Positions 34,421 through 53,392 are shown, numbered from the stretch's first letter. The stretch is DNA of 64,000 nt from Magicicada septendecula (GCA_034769895.1 CM068367.1:117970573-118034572); one strand, 5' to 3'. The notes: generated by a model not told the origin, from the sequence alone. Made by a program: numbers and translations.

Positions 34421-36016
34421 AAACCGTGTTAAGCAGTGAAGAACGTATCCTACAGTGGAAAGCTTCACAAAACAGAGAAGAACAGAACCATTGCTTGTAT
34501 TATGAACCCCACCCCCTTAAAAACAGTTATCAGGGAGGAAAAAGTAAGCCACGTATAGGGTTCTCAAACATTGGGGCACGAGCGCCGACGGAGTTCGATA
34601 CTTCCGAGAGGAGAACGGAAGATACTTTGTTAAGCATTAGGTCAACCTAATGTAGTTTCAGAAAATTTTCCTGACTATAAAAGAGGACAGTAGATTTAGA
34701 AACAAAATTCTTCTTTTAGGGCAACATTTTAATTGTAATTGTCTAAGAAATTATTTCAGTAGTAAAGCCTTCCGAACGTTAAGCTTTCGGCAGTGGCAGT
34801 TATACAATGTGTGTGTGTGTGTGTGCGCGCGCGCGCGTAGTATATAAAGTTATCTATAGCAGCGAAACTATACGCCCAGAACCTATAAGCCAAGAACTGA
34901 ATAGTGTAGCTTATACGGTAGTTGGTCCTTATGCCATATCTGTAAATTTATATTTGCATTCGTTTTGTAAAAAACCTGAGCAATCCCAATGTTTTAGTAA
35001 ATCACACCAAAGTAAATTAAAAAAATAATAATAATAAGTTTGTGTATTTGCAAATTCAGTATAGGCTGTTTAAGTAATCATCACCATCATCATCATCAGC
35101 TGTGTTTAGACTTTCCCACGTATGCTTTAGGGGTAAACGACCTTTGGGCGTCGTAAACAGGCTCCAGCCTGCATAAAATGGTTTCGAGCTAACTCGTCCT
35201 CTGTGGAAACGAGAATGACCACTGAACCGTATGTTTATTTAAATGTTTCGTAGTTATAACAAAATTCCTTTTCATTCATAAGTTATATAATTCTTTATTC
35301 GTCAAAAATGGACCACCTCACTGGCCAGTCGGAAAAGCAGGCAGAGATTAGGGGATGTAATTATTATGTGTGTATCTTTGAGTTTCAATTACGTTTTATT
35401 CTCTATAAAATCTCTATTACAGTTCTTTAGGTATAGGAAGGCCCTTCGTTTTCGACTATGAGATCGCCAATCGGTTCGAGCCCGCTGGAAAATCGTCTGC
35501 CGTGTTGTAGTTAACCGTAGTTCACGGCACGACTACCACGATCGCTTTTCTTTCCTCGAACAACACGATTTAACAATAACGTACGTAGTTCATGAAAAAG
35601 CGTATACTGTACTACAATATTGACTTACGTCGAGCGGCGCACAGAGCCGAGCTGATAACAGTAATCGGTTTACATCCTGGCTGGCGGAGATAAGTACGTA
35701 ATAAAACATAAAATGGGTTTACAGTTTTCCACACATTTTGTATTCTTATAAAACTGGATCCTTAACACGATTGAAAAAATGCTAACAATGCTCGTACCGG
35801 GTGTTCCCAATATCGACAACTGATTAGGCATAGCTGAACGTTTTGCTTGCTTGAGTTGGACGCGTGAGTCCCAAAATTCGAGTCCAAGTTGATGCTGTTA
35901 TTTTGATTTGACATTATCCCGTCGTCTACGTTAACACCGTTTGTGTAAACGTCATACGAAAAACTCAACGAAGAGAAAAGAATGTTAACAAATTCGAAGA
36001 GTTGAAATCTTAAATA
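34421..36016. other. No recognised gene
   Basis: Contains a (TG)n/(CG)n tract at 34811-34838 and an (ATC)n-like start at about 35078-35098 leading into 'ctttcccacgtatgctttag', which may be a SINE or non-LTR tail. A CpG-richer patch lies at about 35450-35700. Confidence 0.4.
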
Positions 36017-36857
36017 TCTATATATATAAAACTCAAGTCTGACGATTTATGGGTAGGCCTACTGAATACAAATCTACACCGTTACACACCGATTGCCACC
36101 AAATTTTCCACAGGTAACCTTTGACACAAGGCGCAAAATACTGTCTAACTTGGAATTTGATATTTTGCCCCGTTTGCACGATTTAGGTCCTTTTAATTAT
36201 GCTTTTTCGTTGACCCGTATAAAAATGTCAAAAACACCATGGAGCCCAGAATTAATTACTATAGTAACAAGTAAATAAACAAAAGCTATTTAGCGGCATC
36301 GGAACTGTACATTTATCCATTCCTGCAGTACATTTTCGATGTTTTATACAATATGCGATTGTATCGATATATAATACGATGTGGAAAAGAAGAAGTGTAG
36401 GCTACTAATTGTAAATTTCCTGTTACTTAATGCAAAGCGAAAATACGTGTTGTTTTCATTTGTGAGGTTAGGTGACAACGGTTTTTGGTTTTTAGTTTAC
36501 TGCTGAAATAAATAAAAGCCATGGTTGAGGAAAACAAACGTTTAGGCTGTGTTATGCAATTCTTCTAACACAGTAACACTAAAATAAAGAATTTAGAGTT
36601 TTTGATTTAACAGATACTTTATAAATAGGACTATCTCTAAAGGCTTTATAAACGGGTATTTTTACATCTCCAAAGGCTGTTGCACTAACATAATAATTTA
36701 GTACAAGTGTTGAAAATAGCTTTGGAGAGAATTTGACTAATGAGTACTAATCGTTATACAAGCTGACAGAATGCCATATAGACACAGACAGTAAAAATTA
36801 TATTAAAATACTATTAAAATTCAAATATTCGCGTACGAAGCCGCGGGTAACAGCTAG
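36017..36857 (+). mobile_element. Non-autonomous Helitron
   Basis: Starts TCTATATATATAAAACTCAA after an A. Ends with a GC hairpin (cgcg-tacgaagc-cgcg), then ggtaacagCTAG, and is followed by T. This is the Helitron TC...hairpin...CTAG pattern at an AT target. The 3' end resembles the widespread insect Helitron end with 'gaagccgcgggtaacagc'. 841 bp and no Rep/helicase coding. Unrelated in its interior to the Helitron at 19687. Confidence 0.85.
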
Positions 36858-40314
<3,457 letters not shown>

Positions 40315-41249
40315 TATCAAATTATTAAAACATATGTCAGATCTCTGGCTGACGTAGATAATTTGTCTGTTGCAGTACCGGTAATTTATTTCATAATATA
40401 TTACATAGCAGTAGCAACAATAATGACGTCAATAACAACAGTAAAATAATAATAATAATAATGAAACAATGTAAGAAACACTAATAGCAATGCGGTGACT
40501 AAGGAAAGGAATACGATAGTATGATCACTGTACTATATAACAAAATTAATTCGATTAATAATTAATATACAATTTTGAATTGTGTTTAAATGTAATGTAA
40601 AAATAGTCACATTAACAATAGAATGGAAACTCTTAGAAATCACATAATTAAACGTGGGTGTGTGTGTGTGTGTGCTTGCGCGCGCGCGAGCTCGCGCCCG
40701 CATATTTTTTCTATGTTGAAATATATTCAATACTATATTTAATGATATTTAATATAATATCAAAACTATATGGTAATAGCTGACTTTAGTGCAGTGGATA
40801 AAAAGAATTTAAATATTAATTAATTTGCATCAAGTTTTTCAGGTTCTGTGTTCGAGGTAACTACAGCATAAATTACAGGCACTGGAAATTGTCATAATTA
40901 TTGTTTTTAATTTTACGTAATTTCAAATAAAACGTAGCCAATTAACAACAGCGACAGAATTATTTATACGCTGCTTATGTAATCAGAAATGAATTTTCGT
41001 TTAATTATTTTCATTTTAATATAGGCGTAAATCTTTAATTCACACATATACAAAATAATATTTACTGTCATAACTTGCTGGTACTAATAATTATAAATTG
41101 CCGAGTTAGTTGTGTAATTTCGAACAATTTATAGTGTTAAAACTGAAAAAAAAAATCGTTTGCGAGCTCTCAATACCGATGGTTTGGTTTAAACTGTTTT
41201 GAATCATTTTCCCAGACCCCAGATGTTTGTTTTGTTTCGTTCCAAGGCA

Positions 41250-41504
41250 TGAGATTCACGTGACTGCCCAGGTAGTTTACAGCGCAGCAACAGTGCTTCC
41301 CATTGGCTCGTTGTGTGACGTTTACAATTGTTGGACCAATCAAACAGCTGCTTGCTGAAGCCATCATTGGAAAGGCTCACTACGCGTTTGACATCAATAA
41401 ATGCAGGAGTGAGTTCGGAGGCATTGGTCGTGTGCTGTTGTTGGTCAGCTGTATTTGTATTATATTTCTTCTTTTAGTATATTATCTTGTTTTATAGTGA
41501 CAAA
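41250..41504 (+). promoter_or_regulatory. Probable Mxd promoter and 5' UTR
   Basis: Within 250 bp of the start codon are a perfect CACGTG E-box (41257-41262), a reverse CCAAT box (41302-41306), a CRE-like TGACGT (41316-41321), a forward CCAAT box (41336-41340) and CAGCTG (41345-41350). No TATA box stands out. CpG and GC are higher than in the flanks. CACGTG is the site recognised by MYC/MAX and MXD/MAX dimers, so feedback on this gene is plausible but unproven. The transcription start was not determined. Confidence 0.6.
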
Positions 41505-42332
41505 ATGAGTATTGCTGCGCTTTTACAAGCCGCGGAGTATCTCGAAAGACGCGAACGAGGTAAGCAAAATGTGTTCAATGTTTTTTTAGAGAATAAATCC
41601 ACGTCAACATGGCTTCTGTGTCATTTCTCTTAAGAATCAGCTGATCATAGCTTTAAAGGTCTTTAGAACTTTTTTTTTTTTTTTTTAGAAGCAGAACACG
41701 GATATGCTTCTACTTTACCCCCGGATGATCTCAGGAGTGTTATGAAAAGGCCAAAGACTAAGAAATCTCAGGGAAGCAGGTACGGTAATCTTATTTAAAA
41801 ATTATTATGAATATAATATATATTGTTAAAATATAGTTATTAATGCAGGAACCAGTAAATTTTTTGAATGACAAAAATTAAAAAAATTACCGTAAAATGT
41901 AGTTTATGTTTTAAGTTGCTGTGAAACATGTACGTTATCGCGTATGTTTCAGAAGAGTGATCAAAATTATTTTTATATATTTGTGTGTAGATATTTTCAC
42001 AATTAGAAAGTGTAGAGTATCTCTAAAAATTATCTATTCAAGATTTTTAGAATCCTTCATTGATGGTGAAGTTCTTACGTTTATAGAGTAAAACAGTTAC
42101 ATATTAAGTGTCTAATAAGAATGGTTGTTTTTAATTTTTATGTACTTTGGTTAAGTTTTAGGGGATATCCCTATGATTTTTAAACATAGCATTGTACCCC
42201 TTCACGAAAATTAGTAAATATTTTGTTTAAACTACAGGTTGTCTAAACTAACCTCTTTTCATAATTGTTGTCTGTTTAGTGATTTTATTTTTTCTGTTAC
42301 AGGACTACACATAATGAACTGGAGAAAAACAG
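41505..42332 (+). CDS. Mxd: MAX dimerization protein (Mad/Mxd/Mxi1-like), exons 1-3, partial
   Basis: Transcriptional repressor that pairs with MAX on CACGTG sites and recruits SIN3/HDAC. Exon 1, 41505-41559, encodes MSIAALLQAAEYLERRER, the amphipathic Sin3-interaction (SID) helix at the extreme N-terminus, as in MXD1/MXI1/MXD4. Exon 2, 41689-41779, gives EAEHGYASTLPPDD and a basic linker with KRPKTKK. Exon 3, 42303-42332, gives THNELEKNR, the start of the bHLH basic region. Introns: 41560-41688 (129 bp) and 41780-42302 (523 bp), with gtaagc/ttttag and gtacgg/ttacag borders and phases that keep one frame. The donor after exon 3 is gtaagt. 58 codons plus two bases are seen. The RAHLR/HLH-zipper part was not found downstream in the window, so the rest is probably beyond it. 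Start chosen because the SID helix follows directly and the context is caaaATGa. Confidence 0.93.
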
Positions 42333-42383
42333 GTAAGTAATTACTTTTGCAATTTAGAAATCTTGATGTCTACTTCCTTACAG

Positions 42384-42504
42384 ATACAAAACAAAAACAG
42401 AAAGTGTAACCGAAGATAAGAAGGTAAAAGTCACAGGAGAGAGAGGTGTGAAATATTGTACAGTGTGTAGAGAAAAAAATTGTGAAAATCTGAAGATTAT
42501 GTAA
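42384..42504 (+). CDS. Candidate alternative terminal exon of Mxd (bHLH-less isoform)
   Basis: After the exon 3 donor (gtaagt at 42333) a good acceptor, tacttccttacag, ends at 42383, giving a 51-bp intron, a usual short length in insects. Joining keeps the phase: AG plus A makes Arg, followed by 40 open codons (YKTKTESVTEDKKVKVTGER, then a segment with CTVCREKNC) to TAA at 42502. An AATAAA lies 176 bp further on. The peptide is basic and does not match a bHLH. If used, the protein would keep the SID but lose DNA binding and MAX pairing. Alternatively the frame is open by chance within a long intron. Confidence 0.4.
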
Positions 42505-45500
42505 TGTGTTATGTACAGAATTAATGTTAAGTGAAAGCCAGAAGATGATCGTGTTCTTTCATATAATTTTAACATTCCAAGTTATTTAAAGAAGGAATAT
42601 TTTTGAGTCAGTTATTTTGGTACATTTTCTGAATAATTGTGACCTTAAGAAGAGTTTTAGTAGTGTTTTTTTAGTGTGAAATAAAAATAAATATGCAAGT
42701 TTAGTTGGAATCATTGGTGATTTGAAAATAATTTATTCAGTGTAAAAATATATAATGGTGAATGAAGAAAATACTGGAGTATGTGGATTTTTTAACAGGT
42801 TAGTAATTATTTCAAGTTTTTATTTTTTTTACAGAAATTTTCTAATTTTTGGTTTAGATTGTTACATATTTAACAAAGTTGTAGTTTTTTAATTTTGTAA
42901 GAGTTTGCAAAAATAGCCTTTCAGCGTTAACTATTTTGTGTACCAGTTGAAGTCATGCATAATTAGTTGTAGTATATTTTATAAATGGTTTATAATAACT
43001 GTTAAACGTATGCAGCATGAAATCTGTATTTTAGTCCAAATTTAGTGTGCTGGTTTTTGTGAGAGAGTTAATTTAGATCGTACAATGTTAAGGTTGGGTT
43101 TTCGTGAACTTTCATGGTCGGTATGCGCAAGTTGTACAAAATACATGATTGTGTATTTGAAATTTAAACTGCAGAAACGTTGACGTTAGTAACAATTTTT
43201 AAAGGCGTTTATATGATTCAAATGAAACATTAAATTAATTTTTTTGCATAGGCAGTACGATAATCATTATTAGCTTTTAACGTAAATTTAAAGATTTTAT
43301 TGGATGATGTTAACATTAATAATGTTTTGTGGTAATGGTGAGGTGTAATTTTTTTTTGTGTGATAGTAACGTATAATTTTTACGTTTAATTTGGTACTGA
43401 TGATGTGGTCAGGTGTGCAATTCCTTTGTTATAATTATAATTCATCCAGTCAAGTAGTTTTTGGCGTGGTTTGGTCGTATATTTGGATTAAGTTCACTAA
43501 AACATGCGAAAAATTTCGTATTTTGAAATTGAAATTTCATTCATATCATTGTTTTTATTAGCAAATATTGTATACTAGGAAATTGGAACTTTCTTTGTTA
43601 TATATGATACATATATTTTCTTGGGTAATGTTAGATTGATGTTTATGGATAATGTTTTTAATTACGTTTTTTAATAGTATACATAGAATTAAATATAATA
43701 TACAGCATTACTGTTCGGTAAGGAAATTTAGCTTATTAGTCAATATTTTGAGGTTATGTCATGTGCAAGTGAACATGTAATTGTTTGATCTTTATAAAAT
43801 CGAACGTGCTTATTTTCATGCACCAATATGTAGAAATAAGAGCGAGTTTAAACTTGTATGAGTTATTATGACAATAGGGTTAATGTATTCTTAGAAATTG
43901 TATATGTTTGTCTCTATATGGGTGTGTTGCCATTTTCACTAGTTGTGTATAATGACCAGGGTGAAGTCCGTTTTTGGTTAGGCACGATAAATAAATACTG
44001 TAGTTGAAATTAAATAATTTGTAAATAATATTTATTTATAGGTTCTAAATAATTAGTCAACTAGGTACAACTATTCGTAAATATCAGTCCCGTAATTGTG
44101 GTAATTAGGTGTTTTGATATTGCAGGAAGAGTGGAAAGATAGGTTTATAATTTTGTCCGTAATTGTGTTCAGTGTTCGTTTACATTTATTTGTATTATGT
44201 ATTTTGATAATTAGTATATTTCCTAATTCTGATAATTTATTATATTATTACATTATTTGGTCTTGGCCCTTTATCAATTAAAATAATAGACGTTCTTTTT
44301 TTATGCAATAGCATATTTGGAAAGTTGTATTGTATTTTATTGGTTACTGTGATCACATTAATGATCACGAATGGACTGCTTCATAGAATAATGGGTTAAA
44401 AAATAATGCTTTTATTGACGTTTTGTATCAACTGAAAAAACTGAAACATATGTTTAGGTTTCTTTCTGTGGAATGAGTGTTTGTTACTGATATAGGCCTA
44501 GATTGTAACCTTCAAATTGACTAACTACAAAATTATTTTTTTATTTGTTTTGGGTGTTGTTCTGATAAAATATTCAATCATGGGTTTTTCCCCCCTATTA
44601 CAAAACATCTTGACTGTATTCAGAAATGTACTTATTGCATTTTAATGCCAGATATTTCAGGCCTACTATTTTACTTGTTAACATGTTTGGTGATCACAAA
44701 ATTCATATTTTTAAGAGAATTTATTAAACTTTCTTGTTTTGTACGTAACATATTACCATAATGTTAAACACATTTGAACAATTTATAAGTAACTAAATAA
44801 ATTAATTTTATAATTCTGGGAAGACAAATGTGATGCAAGTGTAATTGTAAATGTCACACAATAGCATAGAAATTTAAGCTTGAGCTCGTAGGCTCCTAGG
44901 CGTGAGCCCATTTGTGAATCTTCCCCAGCAATAGGCATTTTCTTGTCTAGTAAAAAATTACAAACACTACATGCTATTCAGTTTCACTGAAATGTTTGAT
45001 ATAAGCACAAGAACACATTGTATGTTAAAACAGTACTCTACCTAACCTTACACCAAACAGTTAGTACACGGATAAAATTAAATAATTATATAATATGTAT
45101 GGTACGAAACTCACTGAAATGCTTCAAGCAAACACAAAGTGAGAGTTAACAATACTGTGCCAATTGTGATTGGTTGGTTTTACTAAAAAATGTGTGTCAA
45201 CGTTGGTTACCCAAGTGGTTGTACATTGATGACTTGATAGGCACAGAACACAGGTACTTATAACCTAGCCTGTAATGTTGTTAGGATATTGTTTGGTGGC
45301 ATTAGGTTAAACCTGACACATGGTTACAAACATAAAAAAAGAAAGCGTGCATTATTCTTTAATTTGAAATATTACAACTGTGTTCTTAATATGAGTAGCC
45401 GAGAAAAAGATAGGGGATGCTATAGTAATATAAAATAAACTATATAAATAGGTTATATAAAATGACCTATCCTGAAAAAAAATCAAAATTTAACAGATTT

Positions 45501-47758
45501 AGGCTTTACATATTATTATAGTTCATTTTAATTTAATGGAGTTTAGTGCAATGTAATCTAACTTTTTTAAGTCTCAATTTCTTAATTTATTCATTTTTTA
45601 AATATATTTTTAATTTGTAATGAGAGTGCCGTGGATCTATTCTCCTCCTTCTCTTCACCTCTGTGTGTGCGGTGTGCGTGTGCGTGTGTGCGTGTGTGTG
45701 ATCATTTTAAACCAACTTCGTCTAGCTTATTCTCTCCACATTTAGGCCCATATATCATTTCTGATCTCAATTTCTTATTAGTTTTTATACAAGCTTGATA
45801 AGTTCAAATAACATTGTGTTAATTCTATAGTACTTGGTGTAAAGGAGACAAATTTTGAATTACAGATATAGTCGAGATAGGCTATTGTCTTACTTAAAAC
45901 AGATTTATTTGTACAGTTGTATGACTTTAATGTGCTTTAATCTTTATTGTATGTTCTAAAAAATTGGGATATAGTTACTGTAACCATAAAGTCAAGATAG
46001 CAATTTTCTGCTCTGGCTGGTTTTCAAGTTAAATTTATGGGTACAGTAAATTACATACTTAATGGAGTATGCAGGTTTTTATTTACTAGTCTGTATAAAT
46101 GTGTTATTTAGAAATTTGCAGTCTTCGTGTGAGCGTGTTTAAAATTCTTTCTTGTATGTAAAGATGTATTATGGTGCAAATGTCTGTTATTTACTTTAGG
46201 AAACAAGACCAAGAGTATGCGCTGCCTCTTATTTTTGGCATCATTTCTGTCTCGTTCTGTCGTGTTTTCAAATATTACTTATTCCAGCCAGCGATAGTGT
46301 GTCAGATGCTTATTTGTTCATCAGGTATCATTTGTTGTTCTTAATTCACAACATTTTAGGATTTCATAATTTTTCATCAAAACTTAAATTTTTGTCCAGT
46401 AGCATTTGTGCTTCGTGCTTGTTTTCAATGCTGAGATATTGCACAATCACCATAACAAGTTGTCTACTTGTATTTAGTTATAATTTTGTTTAGATGCTGT
46501 TATCTTGAAAGCCATACGATTTTTTTTTTTTTTTTTCCATTAATAATGGCAACAGAATTGCAAAGAGAAGTAATAAATAATTTCTACTGTACCCAACTTA
46601 GTATACCCTTTTGGCTGTCCAAAAACCTAAAGAGTTATGGTGTTTTTAATTAATTTGTATTTTTATGACTTTGAACTTTATCTGAAAGTATGGCATTCAG
46701 TTCGTACCTCACTATGTGCTTGCAGTAATTATGTTTAAGTGTTATTTTTTTTTTAATTTTTTTTCTAAGGAAACGTTTACACGGTGTCACCACATCTTCA
46801 TAGTTATTCTGTATCATGTAATTATTTAAAATTTATAATTTAGTCACTTCAGTAATCTTATATAATTACTTCAGCAAAACAGTCATTCACAAAAATATGC
46901 AACCGAAAAAGGATTACCGGTATTTGTTTAGAACAAAGTATAATGCAGAACAAGTCTAATAGATTTCAGTGTTAGGGGCAATAATGTAACAGGCTTTTCA
47001 AAAAAAAAATCACTCCAAAAGATAATGTGTCTTATTTTTGAATAAATACAATAATTTATTTTTCATAATACGTATAAAAGTAAAATTAAAAAAATACTGA
47101 AACAAGTGTATAATAATAAATATGACAAGAAAAAGACCCTAAATATGACTTCATAACCCTAATATATTTAGTAGGCACTATATATTATACTAAATACATT
47201 ACTGTTAATTCTGGTAATATTTAGGCATGGAAATAGGTGAGCTGTATTTTGTGTGATGACATATTAGCCTATTCACAAGAGAGCGACATGTAAGAGGCTA
47301 GTTAATACTCTCAGGTATATCTTTACATCATTTTCATCAGCCTCAGATACAGGCCCATATATTTGTATGAAAAATACCAGCAAAAAATATTGTATTTTAT
47401 TTGTTTTCTAATGAAGCTAATTAATACTTTCTGAAATAATTATTTTTATATCACACTTTATTGGGCATTAAAGTCGTTCTATGAAAATAAACCAGTGTGT
47501 TTTATTTTATTGAGAATATGCTGGATGCTGGTACTGTGAACCTCCAGATTTATTATGTGGAAATCCTATTATTCATAAAACATGCCATCAGTCTCGGGAA
47601 AGCCATACTTGACTTTGGTATTCTGTTTTATTATTTTCAACATCTTTCTCAATTATTGTGAGAACGTTTTTGTGTGCTATATAATTTCACAGTAAAAAAT
47701 TTATTATTGGTAGGAGGAGGCTTTCACCCTTGAGCTGTGCAGGAGCCTTTGCTTTTTG

Positions 47759-47760
<2 letters not shown>
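42505..47760 (+). other. T/G-rich noncoding sequence, probably Mxd intron
   Basis: No coding exon recognised. The + strand is richer in T than A and in G than C over several kb, the usual transcription-linked skew of sense strands. No remaining bHLH exon (RAHLR-type) was found. Confidence 0.45.
42680..42685 (+). terminator. AATAAA polyadenylation signal, candidate
   Basis: AATAAA 176 bp after the stop of the candidate terminal exon, with T/G-rich sequence downstream. Such hexamers are common in AT-rich DNA, so this is only supporting evidence. Confidence 0.3.

Positions 47761-47854
<94 letters not shown>
47761..47854 (+). repeat. (TC)n microsatellite abutting the assembly gap
   Basis: 47 TC units up to the first N. 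The true length is unknown because the assembly stops here. Confidence 0.97.
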
Positions 47855-48354
47855 NNNNNNNNNNNNNNNNNNNNNNNNNNNNNNNNNNNNNNNNNNNNNN
47901 NNNNNNNNNNNNNNNNNNNNNNNNNNNNNNNNNNNNNNNNNNNNNNNNNNNNNNNNNNNNNNNNNNNNNNNNNNNNNNNNNNNNNNNNNNNNNNNNNNNN
48001 NNNNNNNNNNNNNNNNNNNNNNNNNNNNNNNNNNNNNNNNNNNNNNNNNNNNNNNNNNNNNNNNNNNNNNNNNNNNNNNNNNNNNNNNNNNNNNNNNNNN
48101 NNNNNNNNNNNNNNNNNNNNNNNNNNNNNNNNNNNNNNNNNNNNNNNNNNNNNNNNNNNNNNNNNNNNNNNNNNNNNNNNNNNNNNNNNNNNNNNNNNNN
48201 NNNNNNNNNNNNNNNNNNNNNNNNNNNNNNNNNNNNNNNNNNNNNNNNNNNNNNNNNNNNNNNNNNNNNNNNNNNNNNNNNNNNNNNNNNNNNNNNNNNN
48301 NNNNNNNNNNNNNNNNNNNNNNNNNNNNNNNNNNNNNNNNNNNNNNNNNNNNNN
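47855..48354. other. Assembly gap, exactly 500 N
   Basis: A round number of Ns, so a placeholder rather than a measured distance. A missing exon could lie here. Confidence 0.99.
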
Positions 48355-49122
48355 AACTAGTATGAAAGTTTTTGCTTATGCTACACAGTTTGTGTTTTCC
48401 AATTTGTGGAAGGGTATATATGAATTTAATCTTTATATTTCAGCAATATTCTCATATATCTATGTGCGTAACTGGTTAGCAGTTTTTATTTTACTTGCAT
48501 GGTCATTATATAATATCTTACAAGAAGCAATATAGTCTTATGTCGAATCTATAGGTGATCAGACACATCAAAATACACACTACCAAGTATAATGCGAAGG
48601 AAGTAGAAGAAATGGATGTACACCGAAACAGGTTTTTAATTTGTTTATGTACAGTTTAAACAAACTTGTTATATTTGTTATATACAAACTTACAAATTTC
48701 TTATATAGGCCTACAGTTTTGTTTAATCCAGAGAGTGTAGGCCTAATTACTTAATTATTGCACAAAAATTAAGATGACAAGATAGTAAGCATAATACTTT
48801 TCTGGTATTTATTACATTTCTGGAATAACATCGTAAAACACCAAATAATTTCTTGATTCCTATTACAACATTGATTTCCATGTAAGAAATGTTTGCTCGT
48901 GACCTCTGCACAGACTCCATTCGTTCATTTATGCTTCAGAAATTTATACGTTTTTATGTCCGCCATCATGGGCACAACTGAAATATTTGGCAGAGACATA
49001 ACGTATTTGGCCGACTACAGCATATAAACCCAGAACATTTTACATATAATATATTGACTGTGGCCGTGAAAGCCTATGGTAGTTGTTAAAGAAATGTGTG
49101 CGTGCGTGCGTGCGTGCGTGCG

Positions 49123-49162
<40 letters not shown>

Positions 49163-49289
49163 AAAGTAGGCCTATAATCATTTATAAATGTGTGTTCTTT
49201 AATTAAAAGTTCACCTAAAAACATGATAGTTTTATAGAAATTAAGCAGTAGGGATAGTGATAATAAAAACATTCTCATATGATAATGAA

Positions 49290-49326
<37 letters not shown>

Positions 49327-49543
49327 TTTTTGAGATAACATTGACCTTACTTAATGATTCAAGAACAGCTGTTATCTGTGTCTGAGTTAACATTTATGAA
49401 CTAGCTGTTTGTTTCTTTCCTTACATTTTCTGTACAAAATCTACAATTTATCTTTATACAGAAAACGATCTGTTGATAGCTTAGATTCTGGAGGTGAAAG
49501 TATTTGTATGTTTTATTTAAATGCTTTGAGATTAAACCACTGA

Positions 49544-49584
<41 letters not shown>

Positions 49585-50359
49585 TGTGCACAAATGAAGG
49601 AGTGTGGCCTATACCTTTCCAAAAGGTAAACAATTTTAATCAAAGTCAGAAAAAAACAATGAGAGAAGAATGTGGTAGAGGTAGGGTAAACATTTGGGAG
49701 GCGTTCATACGAGTAGTGAAACTTTAGAATTTACATGTTCTTATTCAGAATTTTCAACAATTTAGACGCCTATTATATTTTTTATAATTGTTTTTTATTT
49801 TACAAAAATAAAATGAAATATAACATTTTTCATAATGTAAAAATCAATATTTACATACATTAATAAGTAGAAGTTCATATTACTTAAAATTTTCTTGCCT
49901 GAAGTTTACTTAAAATCACTGATGGTGAAAGATTGTTTATGTGAATTTAGTTGCCTATTTTGTAATTTATATGTTATTATTAGTTATATAGTTTTAATAT
50001 TTATTTAGTGGCCTTTTCAGTAGTGTAAAATTTACATAATCTTTCTCAATAATTGGTCTTGGTCTTCCTCATTATGAATTTCTATGAAAATAATCTACGA
50101 TTTGTATTTTCCCTAATTAGTATTACGATTCACCCAAGTAATCCATAGGTTACTTCAGTTGACTAATGTAGGTCACATATAAAATCCAGAAAGAATTAGA
50201 ATCACATTTCTAAATAAAAAGGTGCAGATTCTGTTTGTGCAGCTGTAAATTTCCGTGACTAATTGTAAACTGGAGTTATTTAAAAACAAATAATTCATTG
50301 TAATCTTACAAAGTGTTATGTTTCCCTTCAAGATTACTGTAGGGCTATTACATTTTTAA
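48355..50359. other. Noncoding stretch with several dinucleotide repeats
   Basis: No gene. (TGCG)n/(TG)n at 49095-49158, (TG)n at 49295-49323, (CA)n at 49545-49582. Confidence 0.6.
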
Positions 50360-50512
50360 CATGATAATGTTTTTAGGCTGGGGGTCATTCCACAAAATGC
50401 ATGATGCAAAATGTGTAACGTCATCGAAAAATGTAACGCTCCAGGTGATGTTAACACTATATTTTTTCCACACTTTCGATTCTCAAAAAAAGAAGCCTAA
50501 AAACATTATCAT
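50360..50512. repeat. 153-bp MITE-like element with perfect 20-bp inverted repeats
   Basis: catgataatgtttttaggct at 50360-50379 is exactly complementary to 50493-50512. Just inside the left arm is ggggtcattccac, which resembles the terminal gggtcattccatg of the long-TIR element at 53393. No coding capacity. Confidence 0.75.
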
Positions 50513-50560
50513 GCTTCGATGTTTCGGTTTCGATAAATTTTTTTAAATGCTTAGGTGCAT

Positions 50561-52858
<2,298 letters not shown>

Positions 52859-52861
52859 TTA

Positions 52862-53062
52862 ATTCCTCTGGCACCACAGCGGACGATGAACCTTCGCCTC
52901 CCCGAATAGTCGCCTCCAAACACCTCCGTCCTCCAACCTCTGCCTCCAATCCTCGGTACCCATCCTCCTGAGATTATTTTCTACGTCCTGTAGCCACCTT
53001 CTTCTAGATCTTCCGTTCTTTCTTTGCCCATCTATTTTCCCTGTAAGAATTGCTTTGGGCAT
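52862..53062 (-). pseudogene. Non-LTR retrotransposon 3' end (RT C-terminal tail)
   Basis: 67 codons open on the minus strand: RKNGRSRRRWLQDVENNLRR, then GTEDWRQRLEDGGVWRRL and EAKVHRPL before the stop. The GRxRxRWxxDVxxDLRxxG...W...W...EAK pattern is the familiar C-terminal end of a group of non-LTR reverse transcriptases in arthropods. The copy is strongly 5'-truncated. The 3' side ends in a (AATT)n tail. A third non-LTR family in this window, judged by the tail sequence. Confidence 0.8.
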
Positions 53063-53392
53063 TGTTTATTTGATCACTGGACAATGATGTCTCCTACTCT
53101 TGTCCCACTCTGGAGATCCGAGTGTGGGACTATTTTATCTCCGGATATTAATTTAGCATCAGGATTCACCATCTTCTTCTGCAAGCCTTGGTGACAAGTC
53201 TTGGTTACCGGACATTGCTGTTTTACAGTGTAGGTTGTCAGCTCTACGCCAAACCCCCAACCTGGAGGACCAGGTAATTTGATTTCGGGGTTAAAAATTA
53301 ATCAAATTAATATTGGCCAATTTTTACTTTGTTGTTGCTACTATTTTACCCGCGAATTTTAATCACTATTTATTTTATTTACACTCATTTTA

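Noticed and set aside
35473..35483. ggttcgagccc, resembling a tRNA B box
   Set aside because: No A box, acceptor stem or anticodon arm at proper spacing; not a tRNA gene. A SINE fragment cannot be excluded.
47737..48535. Long open frames spanning the N gap
   Set aside because: They consist of (TC)n-encoded Leu-Ser and unknown bases; open only because Ns cannot be stops.
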